Shown here: one piece after another, positions 1 through 11,439 of the stretch
Position numbering within the stretch: position 1 is the first letter of the stretch
Layout: each line of letters opens with the position of its first letter
From: Poa pratensis
Lineage: Eukaryota > Streptophyta > Magnoliopsida > Poales > Poaceae
Assembly (NCBI GenBank): GCA_947311845.1
Contig: CAMZMU010000059.1
Location: forward strand, 38,553,226 to 38,617,225
Direction: 5' to 3'
Length of the DNA stretch: 64,000 nt
Notes under the pieces: generated by a model
Seen by the model: the letters and a program-made list of their open reading frames with translations, nothing else
Told to the model about the DNA's origin: nothing
The model's database searches: none
Made by a program: the position numbers and the translations under genes

Positions 1-3000
1 AGCCCGTCATGGGCCACTTCCTCCAACAACCTCATACTGATCCATTGGTATAGGTGTATGGAACATTCTCCACTTCATTTTCTTTTTAAAACTCAAAGTC
101 TTTCAAAAAATTGCACATGGTCTTAGGACAGCCTCCCAACTATCCATATCCGAGGACTCGGCTATTCGAATAGTTTGACACTCTGCAGAGTTAGCACGCT
201 TTTCCCACATCCATCCGGCAACTCATCGTGTCTGCCACGTCTCGCCATACAAGGTGTATGCGAAGTAAGCCGCCGACCATAGCCTGTCTTTTGCTCATGC
301 TAGTATAGGATCCTACCCTTATGATACTTTCCATCACACTTATATGAGCAAATTATATGACTAAGCCCTTTCCCATATGTGGGTAAATGTGGTCGCACAG
401 GGTAAGATTGGTCGTCATAGTACTAGGACACACTGTGCATTTTTCATAAACATCTCCATACTCCATTTCTCCACTCCAACACCGACATCTCGGTATTTCA
501 TATCCCCACAAGTATCTTCAAAAGAGTTTTGAATAAACAAGTTTATTTTTCCCATCTTATAATTTTATATCAACTTCTACATAGTAGTGGCAAAATAATT
601 TCCATATACTTTTGAAAAGGTTTTGGAAAATCCTTTCTATAAGAATAAATCATGTGATTTAAAGTAGATGCATATATATGGGTTGCAAGCTCAGAGGATA
701 GCTTGCCTTGCTCGACAAAGTGACCTTGGTCTTGATCTTCAGATTCAACAAACTCTCCTTCCTCGATAAATCCGACAGCGTTCTCGTCTAATTAATAAAC
801 AAACAAATACAAACAATCAGTAAACAACTCAAGCAACATCACAACATTTCATTCCTAAATGCTCTAAATAGCCACTGCACATAACAAACAATACAATTTG
901 GGTTCAATTTAATTGAATTAAATATTATTTGTTTATGTCTAAATTATGGTACAAACTTGTTGATCATGATTAATTGCATAACTTGAGTTCTGTTGGTCAC
1001 AAAAATACAAACTAAATTTCTATAGAAATCTACTGATGTGTAGAAGACAACACAATTGAGTTTGGATTAATTGGAGTTACCAAACTCCCTACATACTTGT
1101 TTTAATCCAGTAGCTTAATAATCAAGTTTTAGCTACCAATTAAGTTCTGATGATCCTAAAATTAAATCCTTTTAGGGGTAACTAAACATGACTAAATGTG
1201 ACTTAACCAAATTGGCCCTAACTCATCTAGATTAACCATTAAACATATTTAATTGTTTTAGTGCAGAAGGGTTCTCTAAATTCAACTTTATACTAAACAA
1301 TTACTACTGCACAAATAATTCTACCAAAATTAGGGAAGCTAATACATGGCAGTACTAAGCTAACAAAATTGGTTTGGAATTATTTGGCTTAACAGAGTAT
1401 CAGAAACAAACAAGTTTAGATTTTAAATCTTCTGTAGTTTTTTTAATAATACATTTTTATTACTTATCTAAATGAATTGAATCCACTTGGGTTGGTTAAA
1501 CATTTTCATAAGCTTTCCAGAGCAATTAGATTTGATTTATTTGGACTTGTAAATCTGGAGTTATTGATTTTTAAAGTTGGATCCAGTACTGATTTCACAG
1601 AGAAATCTAAATTAGAAAACCTAACTGTTCTGCATAATGTTTAAAGTTATGACAGGTGGGGTCCACGAGTCAGTGACTCAGTGCACAGTGGAATTTAATT
1701 AAAACGCTGACGGGTGGGGCTAGCCCGTTAGCCTAACATCTAAACGAAGAGGTAAATCACCGTTTGATCTAGATCCAACGGTCTAGGTTTAAAAGCATCG
1801 GCGGCGACCTTATTTTGGCGGCGCCGCCGCGCCGGCGGCATGGTGGTGGATGGTTCTCTCACCTAGGGGGCTCGGGAAGATGCGGAGATGATGCAGAAGG
1901 GTCGCGGAGGCTCGAGGAAGCTCGTGGTGCGAGTTGTACTTGCTGGGACGGCGTGTAGCGGCGACAGCGACGCGTCAGACTTCCACGGCCACGGCAACGG
2001 ACTCCGGCGAGCTCCTGCGGTCGCGTCTGGGCACGAATCAAAGGGAAAACAAGGGCGGGTGAGTGTGGTGTCCAGGAGGAAGAGAGTACGGGCCAGAGGG
2101 GAGAGAATGGGGGAGTGTGGCGCTGCGGCCATGTCCGACCTCGACGGCGGCAGTGGCTGCGGCGGTGCACGCCCTCCTGGCGGTGCACGGAGAAATTGGA
2201 GCGGGGGAGAGGGAGTGGGGGTGGTGTGGAGTTTCCAGAGGGGCTCGGGGTGGTTTTATAGCGCGGGGGCGGTCCACGGTGGTCGCGGTGCACAGCGGCG
2301 TCCCTGGCGCTCCCGAGGAGATCCTCCTCTCGATTGCGCCGCGGTGGTGCGACGTGTGTGGCGACGCGGGGTCTTCCGGGGTCCAGGCGTGGTCTAGGAG
2401 GTGCTGGTTAGAGTGGTGCGTGTCGGGGAGCAGAGGGGGGCCGAATTTGGCCGGCGCCGTCAAGCTCTCCTCGGCAGAGCAGAGGGGGACAGGGGCAGCG
2501 TAGGGGAGAGGGAGAGCGCTCAAGTGCTCTCCTCTGCGTGCAGAGGCTGCAGAGGCACGGCGGCGTGGGCGGACGCGAGCTGGGGGGCCTGGGTGCGGCG
2601 TCGACAGCCACGGCGACACGACGGCGGCGACAGTGAGCTAGGAGAGAGGTAGGGGATAACGTTTTTGCAGAAAACCCCCTGCCTCCTCTTTTCTGCTTTT
2701 CTTTTATTTCTTTTCAATCCAGTAGCATTTTAGGAATTTATTTGGGGCACTTATACTATTTAGAAAAATTTGCAAATATTTGTGAGGCTTTCCCATAACA
2801 TGTAGAAGCTCCACAAAATTTGGCATTTCAAAATAAAATGTTTTGAATCATTTTTGTTCATAGGGTTTTAATTATGGTATTTTGGTTTATTTCAATTGAT
2901 TTTACTTTAGAATTTTAAAACTAGTTCAAAATATTATTTGAGAGGGAAAAGTAGTAAGAATAAAATGAGAGTGGTTACCATTCCACTCCTCTGATTTTTT

Positions 3001-3190
3001 AGAGAAGAAAATAATAGTTTCTTGTAGTTTGTCTTGATGATTTTAACTTTGTTTGTGTTCCAAGATTTTCAATCAAGCAAGCAACACAATTTAAACATGA
3101 AAACAATCAACACAAGACAATCATGCAAAAAATTTTGTTGGTTCACATTTTTGAATTAATAATACTGATTAATAATTTTGGGATGTTACA
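1..3190 (-). repeat. LTR of a retrotransposon, minus orientation, running off the left edge
   Basis: Read on the minus strand this block starts TGTAACATCCC at 3190, a common start of grass gypsy LTRs. It then runs through AT-rich sequence, a GC-rich core at about 1800-2650 and more AT-rich sequence to the window edge. The GC-rich core yields many overlapping short ORFs on both strands, none resembling a known protein, so I treat them as LTR/leader sequence. No polypurine tract lies outside 3190, so this is a 5' LTR or a solo LTR rather than a 3' LTR. The other end is outside the window. The family is not named because I cannot compare it. Confidence 0.55.
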
Positions 3191-4289
3191 ATGAACATGT
3201 CATGTTAACGGTTCAACGACGATTTATTTTGGAATGCACAGGGACCGTCATATCCATCCAAGTCTCCCTGACGGTCATTGGCGAGCGAGGGGGCTCAACC
3301 ATGTTTGGAGTATTCCCGAACCGTAGGGTAACACACTTAAGGTCTTGACGACGCATGGAGATCGTTTTAGAATTATCGGAATAATAGAAATAGAGTGAGA
3401 AAATAAACCGGAAAGGTTCCGGTGGAATCGGAAGGGTTCCGGGGACGACCGAAGGAAGTTCGGAGTGGTCCGGAAGTTGTTGCGGAGTCACGGGAGATTA
3501 AATTATATGTAAATATATTAATTATTGAATTATATATATTTATATTAATTTAATATTAAATAAAAAGGAGAAAAAGGGGCTGCCCACCTAGATGAGCCAA
3601 ACCCCGGAGGGAAGGCCCACTAGGGGGCCGACCCCATGAGAGGGAGGTGCGGCTGGGCCAAATGTGGCCCATGGCCAGCCGCACCCCTTCCCCCTCCTCG
3701 TTTAGTCCCACATGGAGAGGGGAGGGATATTGACGTCCCTCCTCCTCTAATAAATAGTGGGGCATATTATTTGGAAAAATACACAATAAATTCAAGATTT
3801 ATTCATATTGGCCGAGGATGCCCCTCCGCCCACTTCCACCCTCTCTCCACCTCCCGTTGTGCGTGGTCCCCTTGTAAGGACTGCGCGCACGTGAGAAATC
3901 TATACCGCAGTACGCCGTCGTGCTGCGGGATTCCACCCAAAAGTTCTCCTTCCGCTGTCTCGGCTGGATCGGAGAGCCCGAAAGTCATCGTCAAGCTCCG
4001 CACATGTGCGAGTACTCGGAGGCGCCACAATCGTGGTGCCAGGGCATCATCATCGCGTCACCTTCGGCTTCGTCTTCGTCGCGCCAAGTTCTTCGCGACC
4101 TCGAGGTTGGCTATGTCGTCTTCATCGACAACGCTTGTTGCGGGAGTGTAATCCCCGCTATCGGTCTACAAAGGTATGTTACCGATATCTCCTCCGTTAC
4201 GGTATTACTAGATAGATAGATCCTTTGCTAGTTTTTGGTATTGTGATATTTAGAAAATTATTGTTTTCTGCTACAAACCCCTTCAACAG
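3191..4289 (+). repeat. LTR-like retrotransposon sequence, unclassified
   Basis: This block has the look of a retroelement U3-R-U5 segment. It has GGTTCCGG-type repeats at 3410-3480, a TATA-like AATAAATAGTGG near 3749, and a GC-rich transcribed-looking stretch to about 4200. I found no clear TG..CA boundaries, PBS or target duplication. The short ORFs here overlap in several frames and match nothing I recognise. The class is inferred from style only. Confidence 0.35.
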
Positions 4290-4576
4290 GGTCCAAAGAT
4301 ATAAGGGTAGTCCGGTGGCAATGGCAGCACAGTGGTTGATGGGCACATCGCGGAAGAAGATCGAGATCCGGCGAATCGATGGCGAGGAGGTATGGCACAT
4401 GTCCTTCTCCAAGCATCGAAGCAAGCTGTACAACAAGGCGAGCGAGTTGGCCATCTTGTGTGGTTCACACTTCTAGCTTGCCAACATGTTCGGCCCCTCC
4501 AGGGGCCAAGTGCTGGCATCCCCTATGGCAACGTGAAAATTTTGTATTATCGTGAGATTTTCTTTCTATCGTATCC
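4290..4576 (+). pseudogene. Truncated type I MADS-box gene fragment (copy 1)
   Basis: From the ATG at 4321 the frame reads a MADS domain with RKKIEIRRIDGEE, SFSKHRSKLYNKASELAIL and then CGSHF followed by a stop at 4474-4476. This aligns residue by residue with the intact MADS protein at 23554 (RKKIEIKRIEGEE, SFSKRRTGLFNKARELAIL). Homology begins upstream of the ATG, with a CCAAAG..TAAGGG..CCGGTGGCAATG leader shared with the intact gene. After the stop, a shifted frame still resembles the end of the MADS domain (VFGPSRGQVLA..YGN), so the break is a frame-disrupting deletion at the CGSHF position. The keratin-like and C-terminal parts are absent. It cannot make a functional factor. Confidence 0.8.
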
Positions 4577-5640
4577 ATAGAGGGGTGTTTTTACGAAAAC
4601 GCACTTCTAGCGGCGCCGTGAGCTCCCGGTGTCCCTCTAACCAATCATGAGCTGCCACCCATCTATGTATCCTTATACTCCGAGCTGTATTAAATTCGTT
4701 GGAGGCATTTTAAAACTCTGTATTCTTAGAACAGGAACCCACCCACGTGACTGGTAGTCTGCTAGTACTCTTGGCATTAATTTCTTACAATTCGAGCAAC
4801 TTTATGCCATGTTGGGACACAGTCACACGCCGGCTACTAGTCCTACTAGTACTACCTGATTTTAATGTGTGGGCTTCTGTTAGTTTTGAAAGATTTAAAT
4901 TTAGGTCAATTTTTAATTCGATTTTACTTTTATGTATATTTAATCTTTATTTTGGAATATACTTTGCATTTTGATTAGAATTTATGTTTCGGTACTGCTC
5001 TATTCAAATATCCTTTGCAGGTTATAATATGGTTAACTAAATATACATATTGATTTCAACAAATTTTGCTCTGTGTTTACATCAGATTTGGGCTTATCTT
5101 TTACAGTTTTCATTGTGGTTTTATATGTATTTCGTTGCAGTCTTGACTTTATATTGAGAAAATTTAGAAACCTCTATACATATTAATAACTTTTCACATA
5201 CATATCAAAACTGACCCACACGAGTTTGAAACTATGCGTTCAGTAGCATCTTGTCATCAACGAAATATGACATCTATAATCTATTTCATATATTACTGAA
5301 ATTGGGTCATACCAAATACAAATCAAATATGTTTTTATTTTGTTCCGGATACCAATATAATATCGACAAATCAAATATAAACCAATTCTAAATGAACAAG
5401 TTTTCACACACATTTCATATTTGTCTAGCATCATAATGAAAGTTGAAAATGTCACAATTAAATCATATACATTTCATACAATTTTCACAAATCTCATTAA
5501 CATTTTCGAAGTGATTACTCAATCATTTCCCTGTACCACAATTGTTTCACAAATTTATTGAGAATAGACTAGTCAAATAAAGAGATTTTTTTAGTTGCCA
5601 TGGAAATTAACACCAAAATTAGATGAGACAGATTCAACAC
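4577..5640. other. AT-rich intergenic stretch, no gene recognised
   Basis: The first few bases still match the flank of the MADS fragments (ATCCATAGAGGGGTGTTT, also present near 8430). The remainder is AT-rich with short, low-complexity ORFs and no recognisable protein, repeat boundary or RNA gene. Confidence 0.5.
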
Positions 5641-5650
5641 CAAAGGAAAA

Positions 5651-7229
5651 GGAAAAGTATAGTAGTCACCCGGGGATCTCACGCGACGCGTCCCCCGGGT
5701 CGAGCGATTGACGCGTGTCCAACGAGGCCCACGCACGTCCCTTCTTTTCCTATCCACTCGTTTGTCTGGTCCCCTTTCTCACATCTCACGCACAGAGCAC
5801 AAATTCGAGCAGCCGCCGTCTCAATCCTTCCCATGCGCCGCCGCCGTTTTTCTCCTCGACGGGAGGTGCCGACGAGAGGCCGCGCTGCTCCAGGTCCTGG
5901 CGCCTCCGGCGGGAGGAAATGACCTCTCCAGCTTCGCCGCGCCGCGAGCGGGAGGCCGCGCTGCTCCAGTCCGCGCACCTCCCCGACCTCCCATGCCGGC
6001 GCCTGGGCGTGCGCTGCCCATGCCGCTGTGGCGCCGTTCGCCGGCGAGTTTTGAGCACCAGACCGTCATGGCCTACCGCGGATACGGAGGTCGAGGCCGC
6101 GGCGGCGGGGAGCAGCAGCCGACGTATGGCGTGCGATGAGCGCCGACGGGAGGGCGCGGAGGCGGGCGCGCGCCCACGGCCCACCGGCTTCGTGTAGCCG
6201 CCTCCGGACGCAGGCACCCCCGTGCCCTGCTGCGCCGGCCACGGCCGTCTACTACAACCCGGACGCGATGGGGCTGCACGTGGTGGCGGCGTCCACCCCA
6301 CGCCCATGCCTGCGCCTATTTTTTTGGTGCAAATTTTGTACGTTTTGTAGCAATTGTTTCTCTCCTTTGACGCAAATCGACAGAACAATTGTAGCAATTT
6401 TGTTCACTCGATTTTCCTAAGATTTTGTAGCAAAAATTTCCTCTGGATGCAAATCTTTTGGTGCAAATGTTTGAAAGTTTCGTAGCAATTTTATTTCATT
6501 TTTTATGCAAATCTTTAGAGCATTTGTAGTAATCTTTGTGCTGCTGAGTAGCAATTTTTCTTTTGCTGCCAAAGAAGCCGGCGATGCTACTATCGGTGTG
6601 CGCCGTTGCTACCACCGGTGCACAGAGATGCTACCGACGGCAGCCGACGATGCTCCTGACAGCGCACGGTGTTGCTTGCTACCGACGTTAGCCTGCGATG
6701 CTACCGACAGCGTGCGAGTTGCTGCCGACGTTAGCCGACAATTTTGCTCTGCTCTTTTGCATCATAAGTCTAATAGTAGAACCTTGCCGCAAGAGTTTTT
6801 ACGATGTTGCTGCAATATAACTTTATTATTGCTATTATTGTTATCTTGTTTTGCTACAATAGATCAAAACATTTGCTACTATATCTCCGGCAAGGTCTCC
6901 GGCGATGTCTCCGGCGAGAGTCTCCGGCGATGTCTCCGGCGAAGTTGATTTTGCTACAATAGAACTTTTTTGTTGCTACAATAGCATAAACTTTTTGCTA
7001 CCACTTGTCCGGTGAAGTATCCGGTGAGGTCTCCGGCGAGGCTAGAATTTTCCTTTCATGTTCTGTGTACGAACCATTTTTTGCTACAATGCAGCAAAAG
7101 CGAGACGATTTGTAGCAAAAACGGGAATTTTGTACCAAAAGCGGGATTAGCCTATTTTTAGAGGACACGTGTTGGGCTGGCGACCCGGGGGATCAGACGA
7201 AAAGATCCCCCGGGGACGCCTAGTCCTGT
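5651..7229. mobile_element. 1.58 kb TIR element, probably Mutator-like, non-autonomous
   Basis: The block is bounded by a 10 bp direct repeat, CAAAGGAAAA, at 5641-5650 and 7230-7239. Just inside are imperfect inverted termini of about 55 bp, built around CCCGGGGGATC and GGACACG(C/T)GT at 5660-5720 and 7165-7229. A 9-11 bp target duplication with long TIRs suggests a Mutator-like element. The interior has no transposase. Its left part (5700-6300) is GC-rich. Its right part is made of recurring TTGCTACAATAG and TCTCCGGCGA words. ORFs inside it overlap in several frames and look like by-products of this repeat structure. Confidence 0.6.
6540..7130. repeat. Degenerate repeats of TTGCTACAAT and TCTCCGGCGA words
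   Basis: Within the TIR element the decamers TTTGCTACAA and CTCCGGCGA recur irregularly (for example at 6850, 6890-6935, 6945-6975 and 7080), mixed with GCTACCGAC words at 6600-6740. They are interspersed rather than in strict tandem. Open frames that cross them are probably incidental. Confidence 0.6.
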
Positions 7230-7239
7230 CAAAGGAAAA

Positions 7240-8020
7240 TCCAGCAAAGATAACACCAAAAAATTAACCTTTTTCAGCCATAAGCGAGCAAGCGTGAGCA
7301 GGAGAGAACAGGTAAACAACAAATCCATGTATGAGCAGAACGGTACACGCAAAGTGTAGATGTCGCTCCTTCTAACAACGTCAGGAAAAAAAGGAAAGGA
7401 CTGAGAGAGTGAGAGTGCCCCAGGAAGAACATATTCCGGCTGAGATCCAAAAGCAGAGGAACAGATTAACACGGGAACTCTCAAAATAGCAGGTCCTCTC
7501 CTGTATCCGCCTTCGTCCTCGCCTCGCCCTTCCGCATGCCGGCTCGCAGTGTCGCCGTCGTACCGGCCACAGGCCTGCAGCCTCACCGCCGGTCTGGACG
7601 CCATCTTGTCAGTCACCACACCAGCTCGTCGTGGCTCCGCTGCAGCGTCGATACTGCATCGTGGCCGGAATAGCGGCGCCGTCTCGCAGCCCAAACTCGA
7701 CACTCCGACAGGCGGCAACCAGCTTGTAGTCACGCCGCCACAGTGGTGCCTGTTTTTCTGGATCGAGATGCAGGGGAGGAGAGAGATGTGAGAGAGACGG
7801 TGGGTGGCCAGTGTCTTCATATTAATGAATCGATTGGGCCAGACATTTATTATTTTGCATGTATCCCGAATCGGTACCCTACATGCAGCAAGCAATATCC
7901 AATAAGAATGAAAAATACAGGAGCCCACATCCCGAATCGCTAGCAACCAGCGAACGGTTGATCTGTGACCGGTAGGCCACGACGCCACTCGAAAAATCGC
8001 TTTGGGTGTTTTTAGTGTCA
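7240..8020. other. Intergenic stretch with a GC-rich island, no gene recognised
   Basis: Long frames exist on the minus strand (for example 7158-8021) but run across the TIR-element boundary and have no domain I recognise. The GC-rich part at about 7500-7790 could be a gene or transposon leader on the minus strand. I cannot assign it. Confidence 0.35.
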
Positions 8021-8420
8021 TTATGTATTAGTGAATGCTCTTCCGTGGTGTGGTACTTTAGCTGCCACATCAGACTCCAAAGATGTAAGGGCAGTCCGGT
8101 GGCAATGGCAGCCCAGCTGCGGACGGGCACATGGCGGAAGAAGATCGATATCCGGCGAATCGAGGGCGAGGAGGCACGGAAGGTGTCCTTCTCCAAGTAG
8201 CACTGCGAGATGTTCAACAAGGCAAGCAAGTTGGCCATCTTGTGTGGTTCACACTTCTAGCTGTTGCCAACGTGTTCGGCCCCTCCAACAAGGCAAGCAA
8301 GTTGGCCATCTTGTGTGGTTCACACTTCTAGCTGTTGCCAACGTGTTCGGCCCCTCCAGAGGCACAGTGCTGTGGCATCTCCTATGGGAACGTGCAAAAC
8401 TCATATTACCTTGGGCTTTC
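8021..8420 (+). pseudogene. Truncated type I MADS-box fragment (copy 2) with internal duplication
   Basis: From the ATG at 8105 the frame gives TGTWRKKIDIRRIEGEEARKVSFSK, then an in-frame TAG, then the expected FNKAS..LAIL and CGSHF-stop at 8258-8260. The last 71 bp (8215-8285) are repeated in tandem at 8286-8356, doubling the NKASKLAIL..CGSHF end. The upstream flank (8020-8085, containing TTAGTGAATGCTC and GCCACATCAGACTCC) is shared with copy 3 and with a flank-only relic near 16588. The shared CGSHF stop shows that an already truncated copy was multiplied. Confidence 0.8.
8215..8356 (+). repeat. 71 bp tandem duplication inside MADS fragment 2
   Basis: Two adjacent copies of a 71 bp segment, 8215-8285 and 8286-8356. 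Each contains the codons for NKASKLAILCGSHF, the stop, and the GCCAACGTGTTCGGCCCCTC stretch. They are almost identical by eye, so the duplication is recent relative to the decay of the fragment. Confidence 0.85.
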
Positions 8421-8444
8421 TCGCTGTCGTATCCATAGAGGGGT

Positions 8445-8765
8445 GTTTTAGTATCATTATGTATTAGTGAATGCTCTCTCGTGATGTGGTTCTTTAGCCG
8501 CCACATCAGACTCCAAAGATGTAAGGGTGGTCCGCTGGCAATGGCGGCGCAGCGGCCGACAGACATATGGCAGGAGAAGAACGAGATAAGGGCATCGAGC
8601 GCGAAGAGACACGACAGGTGTCCTTCTCCAAGCACCGCACCGAGCTGTTCGACAAGGCAAGCTAGTTGGCAATGTTGTGTGGTTCACACTTGTAGTTGTT
8701 GCCAACGTGGTCAGCCCCTCCAGGGCCAGGTGCTAGCACCCCTATGGCAACGTGCAAAATTTGTA
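8445..8765 (+). pseudogene. Truncated type I MADS-box fragment (copy 3)
   Basis: From the ATG at 8541 the sequence reads MAAQRPTDIWQEKNEIR. A one-base shift restores a MADS-like frame (IERE.TRQVSFSKHRTELFDKAS), then a TAG, then LAMLCGSHL and a stop at about 8697-8699. Leader and flank match copy 2. Downstream, GCCAACGTGG..CCCTCCAGGGCCAGGTGC is the eroded remainder of the MADS-domain end. Frameshift plus stops make it non-coding. Confidence 0.75.
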
Positions 8766-9610
8766 TTACAGTGGGCTTTCTCGCTATGGACTCTCAAGTT
8801 TCCTCTCTTTATGATGAAAGTTTTGAATTTGCACTTGTTTTGTCTTAAATTGCTAGTTGTTTTATGTTTTAATAATTTATTCGTTTACATAATCGCTTTG
8901 CATAGGAAGTGGGTTAGACTCCAAGTGATGTCACGACGTATCACCCTGTCCTAACAGTGGGCATGTTCTCATGTGTACATGCGCATACACTCTAAGGTGC
9001 ATAAAGTATTCCATGTGCCCACTTCAAAGTCCAATCTGGTACTTGCATTTGTTGGATCAACGCATTAACGTTCCTCTCTCGGCATGGTATAAATATAAAC
9101 GATCAAAGTAGCAAAGGAAAAGACGAATTAAATTGATTAGAATCGTTTGCACGTCGTCGTCAAGTCGGATAAGTCATAGGTCTAGTCGCGAATATTCACA
9201 CGAGCATGCACTATATGTGTATGTGTGCTTGGTACCTTTGCTAGTGCGCTTAGCTAGTTTTTGTAGTAACTTAACAACAATAGGTTGGTAAATGCGATTA
9301 AACTAGCTAACAGCTAACTGGAAATAATTCTCTTCAACTCGTCATCTCTGGGATTTGCCAATGGGTATTTAAAAATTGCCAAGCAAACGAGTTGAAAATT
9401 GAATAATAAACAAAGGGAGGAGTTTGACAAGGCGATATGAGCCTTGTCAAAATCACCTAATACTTTTTTCTAATTAAGTAAAGAGATTATACATCTAAAA
9501 ATTCAAGCACTCTTGAAACATAAGTGCATATTGATATCTTGCGGAATAAAAAGAGAGCCATATATAGGCAATTGCTTTGTAATTTTTCTTAGGAATTTAT
9601 AAATAAATAT
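8766..9610. other. Intergenic stretch, nothing recognised
   Basis: AT-rich sequence between the last MADS fragment and the LTR at 9611. I see no protein similarity, terminal repeats or RNA gene. A short inverted pair, TTTGACAAGGC and GCCTTGTCAAA near 9423-9450, could form a hairpin of unknown meaning. Confidence 0.45.
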
Positions 9611-11245
9611 TGATACGTCTCAAACGTATCTATAATTTTTGATATTCCATGCTGTTATTATATCAATTGCTATATGTTTTATTTACACTTCAAAGCATTT
9701 TTATGCATTTTCTGGGACTAACCTATTAACAAGATGCCGAAGTGCCAGTTCCTGTTTTCTGCTGTTTTTCTCTTTCAGAAAAGCTAGTCGCAAAATATTC
9801 TCGGAATTGGACGAAAATCAACGTGTGCAAATATCTCATCGGAAGACCCCAGAAGCCAGAAGGGGAGACGGAGTGGGGCCACGAGGCAGCCACGCCACCC
9901 TAGGGCGCGGCAGGGGTGGGCCCGCACACTGCCCTGGCGTGGCCACCTCGGGTGCCCTCCGACGCTGCCATTTCGCCTATATATTCCCGATGTCCCGAAA
10001 ACCCTAAAAACACCGATCATCTTCTACGAAAAGTTCCGTCGCCGCCGCCGTCGTCAACCCTAGATCGGGAGGGTTCTGAACCTCTTCCTGGCACCCTGCC
10101 GGAGGGGAGATCCTCACCGGAGGCCTCTACACTGCCATGCCTGCCTCCAGAGTGATGCGTCAGTAGTTCATCCTTGGACTACGGGTCCATAGCAGTAGCT
10201 AGCTAGATTGTTGTCTCTCCATCTTGTATCTCCATGTTTAGATCTTGTGAGCTGCCTAATATGATCAAGATCATCTTATTGTAATGCTACATGTTGTGTT
10301 TGCTGGGATCCGATGAATATTGATACTATGAGCAAGTTGTTTATCAATCTATCTATTTATGTTGTTTATGATCTTGCATGCTCTCCGTTGCTAGTAGATG
10401 CTTTGGCCAAGTAGATGCTTGTAACTCCAAGAGGGAGTATTTATGCTAGATAGTGGGTTCATGCCTCCAGTAATCTGGGCTCGAGATGACAGAAACGACT
10501 AAGGTTGTGGATGTGTTGTTGCCACTAGGGATAAAACAATGATGCATTGTCTACGTGTCATTTGCATTGTTTACATTACACACTTTACTTCATGCAATAA
10601 TCTGTTGTTTGCAACTCAATACCGGAAGGGGTGCGGATGCTAACCGGAAGGTGGATTATTTAGGCATAGATGCGTTGGATAGCAAGTCTATGTACTTTGT
10701 TGTAATGCCCAATTAAATCTCATAATAATCATCTTGTCATATATTGCATTGTCATGCGCTCATTATTTGTCAATTGCCCAGCTGTAATTTGTTTACCCAA
10801 CATGTTAGTTATCTTTTATGGAGAGACACCACTAGTGAACTGTGGACCCCGGTCCATTTCCTCATACTGATAAAACCACCAACTGCAATCATTTGTTCTC
10901 TGTTACTTTCTGCACTCATTACTGTTTTCCACACAATACGTTTAATCCTTTGTTTTCAGCAAGCCGGAGAGATTGACAACCTCTCTGTTTCGTTGGGGCA
11001 AAGTAGTTTGCTTGTGTTGTGTGCAGGTTCCACGTCAGTTGCGCCGCTGACAACCTTCTGAAGAACCTCCGTGTCCTCCTGGTTCGATAAACCTTGGTCA
11101 TATTTCAAGGGAAAACTGCTGCTGCACTACATCATACCTTCCTCTTGGGGTCTCCCAACGAACGTGTGTTGTCACGGTCAACAAGCAGATCTTCTGGTGC
11201 TGTTGCTGGGAAGTAATAAAACACTCTACCGTTAACACGCCATCA
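9611..11245 (+). repeat. 5' LTR of the gag-only element
   Basis: 1635 bp, TGAT...ATCA termini. Compared by eye with the LTR at 14785-16404 it differs by scattered substitutions and small indels, so the insertion is not very recent but is far younger than the related LTR at 17022. Confidence 0.88.
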
Positions 11246-11439
11246 AGACATTTTTCTGGCGCCGTTGCCGGGGACACTGGAATCTCCAGATAGGGGAGTC
11301 TCACACTTCCAATCTCATTACTTTGTTTTTGTCTTGCTTAGTTTATTTTATTTTATCTTGTTTGCTGTTAAAACCCAAAAACACAAAAAAAATCCTGCAC
11401 TTAGTTAATTTTGAGTTGTTATCTTTTTGTTTAGTCATC

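Noticed and set aside
1859..2717. Many overlapping ORFs of 65-193 codons on both strands
   Set aside because: They lie in the GC-rich core of an LTR, overlap in five or six frames and have no recognisable domain.
5679..6420. ORFs up to 203 codons in the left half of the TIR element
   Set aside because: High GC removes stops in all frames, the products are Arg/Pro/Ala-rich with no domain, and none is favoured by promoter or start context.
7158..8021. 287-codon minus-strand ORF
   Set aside because: It crosses the boundary of the TIR element and a GC-rich island and shows no domain. Length alone does not support a gene.
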